Positions 7,154 to 13,957 of a DNA stretch of 14,016 nucleotides are shown here, piece after piece. Within the stretch, counting starts at the first letter, position 1, and the number at the start of each line of letters is the position of its first letter. The stretch is from the NCBI RefSeq assembly GCF_000972705.2, contig NZ_LATL02000358.1, positions 1-14,016 on the forward strand, given 5' to 3'. A model generated the notes under the pieces. It was not told the origin of the DNA and made no database searches. It worked only from the letters and a program-made list of their open reading frames with translations. The translations under genes were made by a program, and so were the position numbers. The stretch is from Limnoraphis robusta CS-951. GTDB taxonomy: Bacteria > Cyanobacteriota > Cyanobacteriia > Cyanobacteriales > Microcoleaceae.

Positions 7154-7169
7154 TTGAGATCGATCTCAA
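7154..7169. repeat. Perfect 16-bp palindrome TTGAGATC/GATCTCAA
   Basis: A gap-free palindrome between the other two inverted repeats of this gap. It may be an operator for a dimeric regulator or simply an extra stem of the transcript end. Confidence 0.5.
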
Positions 7170-7177
7170 GAGGATTA

Positions 7178-7226
7178 GGAAAAAGCCCCGATATAGGGAG
7201 AATATTAGGAGTTAAAAATCGGGGCT
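7178..7226 (-). terminator. Probable terminator of bicA
   Basis: Minus-strand stem of AGCCCCGAT (7226-7218) with ATCGGGGCT (7192-7184), a 25-nt loop and then TTTTT (7184-7180). It starts 7 bp after the bicA stop. The GC-rich stem plus T-run is a classical intrinsic terminator apart from the long loop. Confidence 0.65.
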
Positions 7227-7232
7227 AGACAA

Positions 7233-8966
7233 TCAAGATTTTTGCAGTGCTGTGGTATCAGGTGGAGTGATGGGATAGTCATTCATTCCTTGACCATCAT
7301 CGCTTTCAGGTTGAAAGTTTTCACCATTGATAATAGCCATAGCACGCCGTACAGCAGCAACCCGGGTTGCAACTCGATTTTGTTGAGGTAAACGATCCAA
7401 GATATTAAAGCGTTGGAGGCGGTTTGTCACCTTATCTTCACCACCGACAATATAAACATCAATCGACTTGTTATAGGCGGTGTCGATCATTTTTTCTAAC
7501 GCCAATGTTGCGGTTACACCGAGAAGCGGCACCTTACTTAAGTCAATGATGATCGCTTGATAATTATCTAAAATGGTTTGACGTTGAGTAATGGCTTTTG
7601 CTGCACCAAAGCTCATCGGGCCACCGAGATCAAGTAAGAGAATACGACCATTGGCTTGTTTCATTAACTGTTTGACTTCTTCATTGACGAGAACTTCATC
7701 GTTGTGTGTATCAACAGCTTTTACCTGTTCGGCTTGAATATCTGCTAGACGTTTGATGGTCAGCATATTTGCCACGAAAACCCCAACGCCAACCGCGATA
7801 ATTAAGTCATAGAAGACCGTCAGCAACACCACACCATACATGATGGCAGCCGCTTTAATTGACAGTTTGTGAGCGCGTTTGAGGAATTTCCAGTCGATAA
7901 TATCAATACCGACTTTCAGGGCAATTCCCGCTAGAACCGCCATCGGAATACTTTGAGTTAAAGGTGCCGCAACTAAGACAATGACTAATAAAATTAAGGC
8001 GCGAGTTAAACCGGAAACCGCCGTGCGACCCCCCGCTTGGATATTAACAACGGTTCCCATTGTTGCACCAGCACCTGGTAAACCGCCACACAGTCCAGAG
8101 ACGAAGTTACCAAGACCTTGACCAATCAGTTCTTTATCTGAGTCGTGTTGAGTTTGAGTTAAACTATCGGCGATTACAGAAGTTAACAAAGAGTCAATAC
8201 AACCCAGCATCCCCAGAACTAAACCATCAATTAACATCCGATTTATCTGTTCTAGGGAGAAAGTGGGCAGATTAATAGCAGGTAAGCCCATCGGAATTTC
8301 GCCAATGCGACGAATTTCCACATTTGAAAATAACAGCAGAGAAATCAGAGTTCCTGCAATTAAAGCAATTAATTGAGGGGGGATCAACTTCTTCAGTTTT
8401 TGGGGCATGAAGAAGATAATCCCAATGGTTAGCGCACCCAAAAGGGTTTCTACGGGATTGATATTGGCAATTAGGTTGGGTAGGTTTTGCAACGTTCCCA
8501 GTACCCCGCCTTTGGGGTTCGCTTGTCCGAGAAACGGCCCAATTTGAAGAATAATCAGGATGATCCCGATTCCAGACATGAACCCGGAAATCACGGTGTA
8601 GGGCATCAGGGTAATGTATTTACCCAATTTCAACACCCCAAACACGATTTGAAAAATCCCCGCTAGCATCACAACGGTAAACGCCATTGCCATCCCGTTT
8701 TCGGGGTCTGATGCCATGAAACTTGCAACAACAGCCGTAAACACAACGGTCATCGGGCCAGTGGGTTCAGAGATGAGAGTGGGTGTTCCTCCAAATAAAG
8801 CGGCAAAGAAACCGATTAGAACTGCACCCCAAAGGCCTGCTGCTGCTCCTGCACCAGAAGCGACCCCGAAGGCTAGAGCCATTGGCAGGGCAATGACTGC
8901 GGCGGTGACTCCTCCAAAAATGTCACCTTGTAGATTCCTGAAATGGATTCGATTTGTAATCTGCAT
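7233..8966 (-). CDS. bicA: SulP-family Na+-dependent bicarbonate transporter BicA
   Basis: A 577-residue SulP transporter with a 14-segment membrane part (about 12-400) and a cytoplasmic STAS domain (about 437-545). The N-terminus MQITNRIHFRNLQGDIFGG and SEPTGPMTVV match cyanobacterial BicA closely, which supports the ATG at 8966. Residues reported in the BicA substrate and sodium site fall at the same numbers here: T69, D258, T262 and G304 (in GAGATMGT). Role: medium-affinity, high-flux HCO3- uptake with Na+ across the plasma membrane, feeding carboxysomes. The STAS domain is needed for dimerisation. It is divergent from a LysR regulator of the carbon-response type and followed by an Na+/H+ antiporter. 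No clear ribosome site precedes the ATG. The function is known from the family and is very likely here. Confidence 0.96.
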   Translation of the reverse strand: MQITNRIHFRNLQGDIFGGVTAAVIALPMALAFGVASGAGAAAGLWGAVLIGFFAALFGGTPTLISEPTGPMTVVFTAVVASFMASDPENGMAMAFTVVMLAGIFQIVFGVLKLGKYITLMPYTVISGFMSGIGIILIILQIGPFLGQANPKGGVLGTLQNLPNLIANINPVETLLGALTIGIIFFMPQKLKKLIPPQLIALIAGTLISLLLFSNVEIRRIGEIPMGLPAINLPTFSLEQINRMLIDGLVLGMLGCIDSLLTSVIADSLTQTQHDSDKELIGQGLGNFVSGLCGGLPGAGATMGTVVNIQAGGRTAVSGLTRALILLVIVLVAAPLTQSIPMAVLAGIALKVGIDIIDWKFLKRAHKLSIKAAAIMYGVVLLTVFYDLIIAVGVGVFVANMLTIKRLADIQAEQVKAVDTHNDEVLVNEEVKQLMKQANGRILLLDLGGPMSFGAAKAITQRQTILDNYQAIIIDLSKVPLLGVTATLALEKMIDTAYNKSIDVYIVGGEDKVTNRLQRFNILDRLPQQNRVATRVAAVRRAMAIINGENFQPESDDGQGMNDYPITPPDTTALQKS

Positions 8967-9028
8967 GGGTTTGTGAAATCTGAGTAAATGCTTAAATAGA
9001 CACCAGTCTATCGTTATTTTATTATTGA

Positions 9029-9057
9029 TTGACTTACGTCTATGGTTAGCATACCAT
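9029..9057 (+). promoter_or_regulatory. Candidate promoter of the LysR gene
   Basis: TTGACT (9029-9034), a 17-bp spacer, then TACCAT (9052-9057, 4 of 6 match). The -10 box overlaps the inverted repeat at 9042-9057, as expected for autoregulation, but the match is modest. Confidence 0.3.
9042..9057. promoter_or_regulatory. Candidate LysR operator in the bicA/LysR shared region
   Basis: Inverted repeat ATGGT-N6-ACCAT, overlapped by two T-N11-A pairs (9041/9053 and 9047/9059), the generic LysR recognition form. It lies in the 174-bp gap between the two divergent starts, about 75 bp from the bicA ATG and 85 bp from the regulator. Confidence 0.45.
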
Positions 9058-9104
9058 TAAAATCGAAATAGAACGCAACCTTCTTCATATTTCAATTGCT
9101 TATA

Positions 9105-9112
9105 GCGATCGC
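9105..9112. repeat. HIP1 octamer GCGATCGC
   Basis: One of eight HIP1 copies in the window (others begin at 3507, 3882, 6202, 9834, 12175, 12292 and 13387). This palindrome is over-represented in many cyanobacterial genomes and supports the taxonomic call. This copy lies in the promoter region of the regulator. Confidence 0.85.
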
Positions 9113-9130
9113 AAACCGTATCTAATCAAA

Positions 9131-9136
9131 GGAGGA
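9131..9136 (+). promoter_or_regulatory. Strong ribosome binding site for a TTG start
   Basis: GGAGGA four nt before TTG at 9141. It decides the start of the LysR gene, because the next in-frame ATG would cut away the DNA-binding domain. Confidence 0.8.
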
Positions 9137-9140
9137 GTTC

Positions 9141-10058
9141 TTGATCCAGGCAACCCTACATCAGCTTAAAGTATTTGAGACTGTGGCTCGTCACGGCAGT
9201 TTTACCAAAGCCGCCGAAGAGTTGTATATCACTCAGCCCACAGTTTCTAGCCAAGTCAAGCAACTAACTCAGGCGGTTGGCTTACCTTTGTTTGAACAAA
9301 TTGGTAAGCAACTCTATCTCACAGCAGCCGGCCGGGAGTTATCCGCAACCTGTCACGACATCTTTGAGCAACTCGACAACTTTGAGATGAAAGTGGCAGA
9401 CTTGAAAGGCATGAAGCAAGGAAAACTTCGTTTGGCGGTTGTGACGACGGCTAAATATTTTGTTCCTCGAGTTCTCGGTTCGTTTTGTCAAAAGTATCCT
9501 GGAATTGATGTTTCCCTTCAGGTGAACAACCATCAGGAAATCATCTGTCGTATGCAAGATAACCTCGATGATCTTTATATTCTCAGTCAACCTCCAGAAG
9601 ATCTCGATCTCTGTGCCGAGCCTTTTCTCGATAACCCCTTAGTTGTGGTGGCTCGTCGCGATCATCCTCTTGCTAAACAGAGAAATATCCCCATTAAACA
9701 ACTCACAGGTGAAGCGTTCATCATGCGAGAACCGGGTTCAGGAACTCGAAAAGCTGTACAAAACTTGTTGGACAAACACAAAGTTAAAGTACACGTTCGT
9801 TTGGAACTCGGAAGCAATGAAGCCATTAAACACGCGATCGCTGGCGGCTTGGGAATTTCCGTTCTTTCTAAGCACACGCTTGTTTGGGAAAATGTGTCTG
9901 GAGAATTAACCATTTTAGATGTTCAGCACTTCCCCATTCAACGTCGTTGGTATGTGGTTTATCTCGGTGGAAAACATCTCTCTGTCGTCGCTCAGACGTT
10001 CTTAGAATATCTCATCCAAGAAACTCAACACACTCCTGAGTTAGCAATGCTAGCCTAG
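9141..10058 (+). CDS. cmpR: LysR-family transcriptional regulator, CmpR/CcmR-like
   Basis: A 305-residue LysR regulator. Residues 1-65 hold the winged helix-turn-helix (LHQLKVFETVARHGSFTKAAEELYITQPTVSSQVKQL), and about 92-295 the effector-binding domain (KQGKLRLAVVTTAKYFVPRVLGSF, REPGSGTR, LELGSNEAIKHAIAGGLGISVLS). The start is TTG 9141 with a very good ribosome site. The sequence reads like the cyanobacterial CmpR/CcmR (NdhR) group, which senses carbon-status metabolites such as 2-phosphoglycolate, ribulose bisphosphate or 2-oxoglutarate and controls inorganic-carbon uptake genes. It is divergent from bicA, so bicA is its obvious target. I cannot separate the CmpR (activator) and CcmR/NdhR (repressor) branches by eye, so the symbol is provisional. 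Length and domains are complete. Confidence 0.9.
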   Translation: MIQATLHQLKVFETVARHGSFTKAAEELYITQPTVSSQVKQLTQAVGLPLFEQIGKQLYLTAAGRELSATCHDIFEQLDNFEMKVADLKGMKQGKLRLAVVTTAKYFVPRVLGSFCQKYPGIDVSLQVNNHQEIICRMQDNLDDLYILSQPPEDLDLCAEPFLDNPLVVVARRDHPLAKQRNIPIKQLTGEAFIMREPGSGTRKAVQNLLDKHKVKVHVRLELGSNEAIKHAIAGGLGISVLSKHTLVWENVSGELTILDVQHFPIQRRWYVVYLGGKHLSVVAQTFLEYLIQETQHTPELAMLA

Positions 10059-10069
10059 TTCAGTTTACA

Positions 10070-10081
10070 GTCACCAGTGAC
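10070..10081. repeat. Small inverted repeat GTCAC-CA-GTGAC
   Basis: Lies in the 50-bp gap between the convergent LysR gene and rnc, just before heptamer repeats. There is no T-run, so termination by this element is doubtful. Confidence 0.35.
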
Positions 10082-10092
10082 AGGCTTTGCCT

Positions 10093-10106
10093 ATTCCCTG
10101 TTCCCT
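10093..10106. repeat. Tandem heptamers ATTCCCT-GTTCCCT (STRR-like)
   Basis: Two adjacent 7-nt units differing in the first base. They resemble the short tandemly repeated repetitive (STRR) sequences of filamentous cyanobacteria. The array is very short. Confidence 0.4.
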
Positions 10107-10108
10107 CT

Positions 10109-10798
10109 CTAAACAATTCCCACTTTTTTTAAGGCTGCTTCTGCGGCTTTTTTTTGAGCATCTTGTTTTCGACGCCCTTTTCCTGAACCATAGACTTGAT
10201 CTCTAACCCGTACTTCTGCGATAAATTCTTTGGCATGATCAGGGCCGAATTGATCAACAATAACATATTTTGGATTTTCACCAAATTCTGCTAACGCCCA
10301 TTGCTGAAATCGATTTTTTGAATCAATTAAACTTTCAGAATCTTTTTCTTCGGCGTTTATGCCAATAATTTGATCCGCAACTTTTTTAAACAAAGGCGTA
10401 ATAAATTCTCGGACTTTCTCTATTCCAGCATCTAGATAATAAGCACCAATATAGGCTTCAAACGTATCACTGAGTAATGCAGGATTTTGGTAGCCCCCAT
10501 CTCGAATGGCTCCTTTTCCTAGTCGCATGATTTCTCCCATCCCCAATTGAGCCGCAAATTTTCCCAGTTGTTGTTCATCAACTAATGCGGCTCTTAAACG
10601 AGTCATTTTGGCTTCGCTGAGTTCTTCTGAATTATAATGATAAAGTAATTCACCGACAATAAATCCTAAAACTGCATCTCCTAAAAATTCTAAGCGCTCG
10701 TTATCTTTTCCGTCTCCTGGATGTTCGTTAACATAGGAACGATGGGTTAAAGCCCGTAAGCGGAGTTTTTCATCTTTTATTATGGGAAGTTTATCCAT
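10109..10798 (-). CDS. rnc: Ribonuclease III
   Basis: A double-strand-specific endoribonuclease of 229 residues from the ATG at 10798. A TTG two codons upstream (10804) is also open; neither has a clear ribosome site and I prefer the ATG. Seen: the catalytic domain with ALTHRSYVNEH, the signature NERLEFLGDAVL (33-44; E37 and D41) and DTFEAYIGAYYLD (D111, E114), so all metal ligands are present. A dsRNA-binding domain follows from about 155 to 229 (KNRFQQWALAEFG ... GSGKGRRKQDAQKKAAEAAL). Role: processing of rRNA precursors and of sense/antisense RNA duplexes. The N-terminus is slightly short compared with E. coli. Cyanobacteria often carry more than one rnc-like gene, so this need not be the only copy. 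It is convergent with the LysR gene. Confidence 0.95.
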   Translation of the reverse strand: MDKLPIIKDEKLRLRALTHRSYVNEHPGDGKDNERLEFLGDAVLGFIVGELLYHYNSEELSEAKMTRLRAALVDEQQLGKFAAQLGMGEIMRLGKGAIRDGGYQNPALLSDTFEAYIGAYYLDAGIEKVREFITPLFKKVADQIIGINAEEKDSESLIDSKNRFQQWALAEFGENPKYVIVDQFGPDHAKEFIAEVRVRDQVYGSGKGRRKQDAQKKAAEAALKKVGIV

Positions 10799-10938
10799 TT
10801 TCAATGTTTTCTACTCGTTTCACACTTCAGATCATAGATTTTTTTGTTTCCTCACTCTGAGCAGTTTATCATTTAATAATGATTCTCTGCAACAAAGTGA
10901 GGATTTTTAACCCAGATCATCTGTGACGAGCATTCATT

Positions 10939-11703
10939 CTATTTTAGATCCTGAACTAATAGGATCTCTTGATTGACTTTTTTGATCATTCCTTGATCAA
11001 TGAGTGTCTCTAAAAATTTACTAAATTTATAAAACTTGGTTCCATCCGGTTTACGGATTGATGAAACATTTTTATAATTGGGAAAATTGGGATTATCGTG
11101 CATTAATTTCCCAATGTAACCGACTGTAGCAGATTTCCCGCTATTAACAGCAGTTTGTATGGCTTCTATCAGACATTTTACCGCATCTTCATAACTAATG
11201 TAAGATTCTGTTGAAGGAATTTCAGAAGAAAGATTTTTCACTAATTCAGGAAGTTCTTCTATGTAGTAAAATTCATCAACCTCTTTCTCTAAAGATTTAC
11301 AGTAACTTTTTTTTCGTGAAAACACAACTAATTTTATGTTGTCTTGCTTCAGTCTTTCCTGTAACACCTGAGCATAGCAATCTCCTGTTACTAATATAAT
11401 CGTTTGCAATAAACCATTCTGACCAATTGTAATCCCACAATCAACTCCTAAAAAATGATCTACCGCATTTTTATTTTTATCAGTATTTGGTACCGGAATA
11501 CACTCGAAACCTAGCTTTTCTAAATGATTTTTAGCATTTTCATTCCACTGACAACTGTAAGCTTTCAAAGTCACAACATATCCTCGCTGACGAGCAAATT
11601 TTAACAAATCTGAGGCGATATTACATTGAGATACATTTTCATAATCCCAAAAAATTGCTTCTAACTTTTGTGAGTTGTTCGACTGATTTTTGTTGGTATT
11701 CAT
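10939..11703 (-). CDS. NYN-domain (LabA/DUF88-like) putative ribonuclease with C-terminal winged-helix-like domain
   Basis: 254 residues from the ATG at 11703, preceded by GAG about 9 nt upstream. A GTG at 11748 would add 15 residues that look unconserved. Residues 15-155 are a NYN (PIN-like) nuclease domain with the acidic residues in place: D20 (AIFWDYENV), D82 and D88 (NAVDHFLGVDCG) and D108 (ILVTGDCYAQVLQ). Residues about 170-250 (ATVGYIGKLMHDNPNFPNYKN, then a FLETLIDQGMIKKV helix) resemble an OST-HTH/LOTUS or other winged-helix RNA-binding region. Known: NYN proteins are putative RNases; some LabA-type members act in circadian output of cyanobacteria, but this one is not clearly LabA. 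Target unknown. It stands alone, about 140 bp upstream of rnc on the same strand; an RNA-metabolism link is only suggestive. Confidence 0.82.
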   Translation of the reverse strand: MNTNKNQSNNSQKLEAIFWDYENVSQCNIASDLLKFARQRGYVVTLKAYSCQWNENAKNHLEKLGFECIPVPNTDKNKNAVDHFLGVDCGITIGQNGLLQTIILVTGDCYAQVLQERLKQDNIKLVVFSRKKSYCKSLEKEVDEFYYIEELPELVKNLSSEIPSTESYISYEDAVKCLIEAIQTAVNSGKSATVGYIGKLMHDNPNFPNYKNVSSIRKPDGTKFYKFSKFLETLIDQGMIKKVNQEILLVQDLK

Positions 11704-11783
11704 AGCTTTAGTCTCAGTGAAGTTATTGACGGTTAACTCACCTAGCACTAACGAAGTATTCTGTTATGAACTTCTCGAAAATT

Positions 11784-11814
11784 AATGGCTTCTTTCCAAA
11801 AAATAGAAGTCATT
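11784..11814. repeat. Hairpin upstream of the NYN gene, 10-bp arms
   Basis: AATGGCTTCT (11784-11793) and AGAAGTCATT (11805-11814), perfect except for one G-T wobble, with an 11-nt loop. Confidence 0.45.
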
Positions 11815-11831
11815 ATCAAGGTTGCTTCAAA

Positions 11832-11865
11832 GGAATGCTATCTAAAACTTAGATATAGCATTTCC
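11832..11865. repeat. Long hairpin upstream of the NYN gene
   Basis: GGAATGCTATCTAA (11832-11845) and TTAGATATAGCATTTCC (11849-11865) pair along about 14 bp with a 2-nt and a 1-nt bulge and a 3-nt loop. There is no T-run on either side, so it looks more like RNA structure or a repeat relic than a terminator. Confidence 0.5.
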
Positions 11866-12020
11866 ATTTGAAACTAATAAATTCAAATCCAGAACACTTT
11901 ACATCAATATGTCAGCTAATGTCTCACGACCCGCAATATGTAATGTATGCCTAAGTATGTGTATGTACATTGGTAGTAGTGCTAAGTCAGACCTGAAGAA
12001 CTAGGTTTTGCAGAAGATTA

Positions 12021-12059
12021 AAGCTTTTAGCTAACTTGCAATCTAAGCTTTCGGCTGAC
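12021..12059. repeat. Two diverged 15-nt direct repeats
   Basis: AAGCTTTTAGCTAAC (12021-12035) and AAGCTTTCGGCTGAC (12045-12059) share 12 of 15 bases with 9 bp between them. They may be tandem regulator sites or an old repeat. Confidence 0.35.
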
Positions 12060-12189
12060 CTGACGTAACAACCAATCGACACACCTATACCAGCAATACA
12101 GAAATTTTCCGGACGGTGAGACAGCAGCCCACAGTTAGTTTTAGGTGATGGGTAGCATTATACTCTCAATGATGGCGATCGCGCAACCC

Positions 12190-12597
12190 CTAATTTTTTT
12201 GACAGCTATCACAACTGGGGTAAGCTGAATTGTAGGTACTCTCACGCTGACCAAACCACTGATAACGATTATCGCGGACTTGTTCATAAAAGCGATCGCC
12301 TGTCCATTTTAGCCCAGGTAAAGCCCGATAGGCACTGACAAATAGATTTCCTGCGGGTAATAAATTCCCAATTTCTTCTGCTGCATCACTACCTTGCCAA
12401 CGACGCTCGGGGTTGTTAGCATCTATTAAAATCATCCCCTGTTCACAGTCTGTTGATGTAATCCCAAAGCGCTTAAGTTCTGCTTCGTTTTGCATGGGGA
12501 TATATTGAAATTGCTGACCTTGATCTAAGTTCTCTAAAAATTGTACTAAAGTGACACACAAATTGCAATTACCATCGTAAACTACATGATAAGTCAT
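12190..12597 (-). CDS. DCC-family thiol-disulfide oxidoreductase-like protein (DUF393)
   Basis: 135 residues. The diagnostic DCC motif is near the N-terminus: YDGNCNLC (7-14, with C11 and C14). The following part has the usual DUF393 layout (YIPMQNEAEL, RRWQGSDAAEEI, WTGDRFYEQVRDNRYQWFG). A second pair, C129 and C132, sits at the extreme C-terminus. Family knowledge: thioredoxin-like fold, presumed thiol-disulfide chemistry, physiological partner unknown. Start ATG 12597 with AGGA about 11 nt upstream. It follows the PHP gene on the same strand after a 77-bp gap, so a two-gene unit is possible. The stop is 7 bp from a HIP1 site. Confidence 0.88.
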   Translation of the reverse strand: MTYHVVYDGNCNLCVTLVQFLENLDQGQQFQYIPMQNEAELKRFGITSTDCEQGMILIDANNPERRWQGSDAAEEIGNLLPAGNLFVSAYRALPGLKWTGDRFYEQVRDNRYQWFGQRESTYNSAYPSCDSCQKN

Positions 12598-12653
12598 GGC
12601 TTGATTATTCCTAAGATGTTGATTGGATTCTTGTCAGATTTCTGTCTTTGATT

Positions 12654-12671
12654 GAAGTGAAGATTCACTTC
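12654..12671. repeat. Inverted repeat right after the PHP gene stop
   Basis: GAAGTGAA-GA-TTCACTTC, perfect 8-bp arms, beginning 3 bp after the PHP stop on the minus strand. No T-run follows, so it may stabilise the mRNA end or partly terminate before the DCC gene. Confidence 0.45.
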
Positions 12672-12674
12672 CCA

Positions 12675-13484
12675 TTATTCTACAAAATGGGTGGCTTTTT
12701 GTTTGATCTGTTCGAGCAGTTCCAAGGACAAATTAAATTGATTTAAAGTTGTTCCTCCTGAACCATGATAGTCACTGCCACCCGTTTTCAGTAAATGATA
12801 CTCAGTACATAGGAATTCTAAATGCTGAATTTGTTCGGGGGTATGACTGGGATGATAAACTTCAATTCCCATTAATCCGGCTTGAACCAATTCTTTTAAC
12901 ACCGTTTCAACTTCTCCTCCCCGAAACAAATAAGGATGCGCCCAAACGGGAATTGCATCACAATCTAGCAAAAGTTTAATGCCTTCTTCTGAAGAAAATT
13001 TTTCATATTGAATAAAGGCACTTTGATCATCACCTAACCATTTGTCAAAGGCTTCTTTTTGAGATTCAACGTAACCTGCTTGTACCAAAGCTTTAGCAAT
13101 ATGAGGACGAGAGGCAGCTATTCCTTCTCCCATCGGGGGTAATTCAATGGGATAACCGAGTTCGGCTAATTTATTAATAATTTTTTGAGCGCGTCTTTTG
13201 CGTCCTTCTAAGCGTTCTTTGAGGGGATTGTAGAGTTTATTTTTATTCGGGTAAAATCCGAGAATATGCAAAGATCGCTCATTATAAACTGTAGACAATT
13301 CGACTCCGGGAACAATTTCGATATCGGCGTCTTTAGCAGCAGCAAAGGCTTCTTGCCAACCGGAAAGTGTATCATGGTCGGTGATAGCGATCGCTTTGAC
13401 TCCGGCTTGTATCGCTGCTTCCACTAATTCGCTGGGAGTCAGTGTGCCATCGGAATAGGTGGTGTGACAGTGAAGTTCTAGCAT
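12675..13484 (-). CDS. PHP-domain phosphoesterase (YciV/RNase AM-like)
   Basis: 269 residues covering one PHP domain. Metal ligands are all visible: H5 and H7 (LELHCHTTYSDG), D12, D36-H37 (ITDHDT), E62 (PGVELS), H73 (LHILGF), H128 (SRPHIA), H183 (WAHPY), and D238 with H240 (GGSDYHG). The region 74-180 is the insertion typical of the YciV/TrpH group. Known: members hydrolyse 3',5'-bisphosphonucleotides or trim RNA 5' ends (RNase AM in E. coli, about 290 residues). Inferred: a trinuclear-metal phosphoesterase in nucleotide or RNA turnover. Start ATG 13484 gives the expected N-terminus though no ribosome site is seen. The DCC gene lies 77 bp downstream on the same strand. Confidence 0.9.
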   Translation of the reverse strand: MLELHCHTTYSDGTLTPSELVEAAIQAGVKAIAITDHDTLSGWQEAFAAAKDADIEIVPGVELSTVYNERSLHILGFYPNKNKLYNPLKERLEGRKRRAQKIINKLAELGYPIELPPMGEGIAASRPHIAKALVQAGYVESQKEAFDKWLGDDQSAFIQYEKFSSEEGIKLLLDCDAIPVWAHPYLFRGGEVETVLKELVQAGLMGIEVYHPSHTPEQIQHLEFLCTEYHLLKTGGSDYHGSGGTTLNQFNLSLELLEQIKQKATHFVE

Positions 13485-13729
13485 TTTGACGCTGTTGCAG
13501 GGAAGACAGTTTGATTTTAAACGAGTTTTAGAGGATTGACCGAAATTGTTAGGCTTGGTGGTATCCTCTCAAGAGGGTCAGTTGACAGCAACGGCCGGAA
13601 AACGAAAAAATTGCTTTACCAGTCGATTGGTTTTATGGTAGCTTTAGTTTAACTACATCTAGATATCCGTTAATTTACGGAATTTAGTGAACTTACAATT
13701 GCCATCTGGGTCTTGAAGTGCTGAATTGT

Positions 13730-13788
13730 TACTGAAATTGGTGTAAATTTTTTGATCAATTGTGGATCAATTGATGCAAGTTTCAGTA
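13730..13788. repeat. Nested inverted repeat
   Basis: Outer arms TACTGAAA (13730-13737) and TTTCAGTA (13781-13788); inner arms ATCAATTG (13755-13762) and CAATTGAT (13768-13775) with a 5-nt loop. All arms are perfect 8-mers. The inner arms also read as a direct repeat GATCAATTG-TG-GATCAATTG. Confidence 0.55.
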
Positions 13789-13858
13789 TTGAGCAAGGCA
13801 GTTGGTGCAAAGAATGATTCACTTCTCTACCGATAGTTACCGGAAATTGCCGCACACG

Positions 13859-13879
13859 CCCCTACCAATAGGTATGGGG
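13859..13879. repeat. GC-rich hairpin before the right-edge promoter
   Basis: CCCCTACC (13859-13866), loop AATA, GGTA-T-GGGG (13871-13879): 8 bp with a single bulged T. There is no T-run. It lies 24 bp upstream of the extended -10 box and could be an operator. Confidence 0.45.
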
Positions 13880-13902
13880 ATACAAGGCACAAGGCAAGGA
13901 AA

Positions 13903-13911
13903 TGCTATAAT
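13903..13911 (+). promoter_or_regulatory. Extended -10 promoter at the right edge
   Basis: TGC directly before a perfect TATAAT (13906-13911). There is no -35 box at the usual distance, which an extended -10 can tolerate. The start would be near 13918, the first base of a stem ACTGG/CCAGT. Confidence 0.55.
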
Positions 13912-13957
13912 AACTCTACTGGCAGGGTATTCAACCAGTCTAAAAACCCAGCATCTA

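Larger units (their letters stand above)
11704..12189. other. Intergenic region with hairpins and diverged direct repeats
   Basis: About 490 bp with no convincing gene on either strand. It holds two consecutive hairpins (11784-11814 and 11832-11865), a loose inverted repeat AATGTA/TACATT (11943-11971), two diverged 15-nt direct repeats (12021-12035 and 12045-12059) and a HIP1 site (12175-12182). The left part may be the leader of the NYN gene. Confidence 0.55.
13485..13957. other. Long intergenic region with nested inverted repeats
   Basis: About 470 bp with no supported gene; a 61-codon minus-strand frame at 13670-13855 has no ribosome site or recognisable motif. Seen: CCTCT-CA-AGAGG (near 13565-13576), TCCGT-N6-ACGGA (near 13667-13682), a nested inverted repeat (13730-13788), a hairpin (13859-13879) and an extended -10 promoter facing right (13903-13911). 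Confidence 0.55.

Noticed and set aside
9339..9913. ORFs inside the LysR gene on both strands
   Set aside because: The LysR frame is complete with a strong ribosome site and family motifs throughout; the others are shadows.
13670..13855. Minus-strand ORF of 61 codons
   Set aside because: No ribosome site, no motif, and it runs through the nested inverted repeat at 13730-13788, which is unlikely in a real gene.
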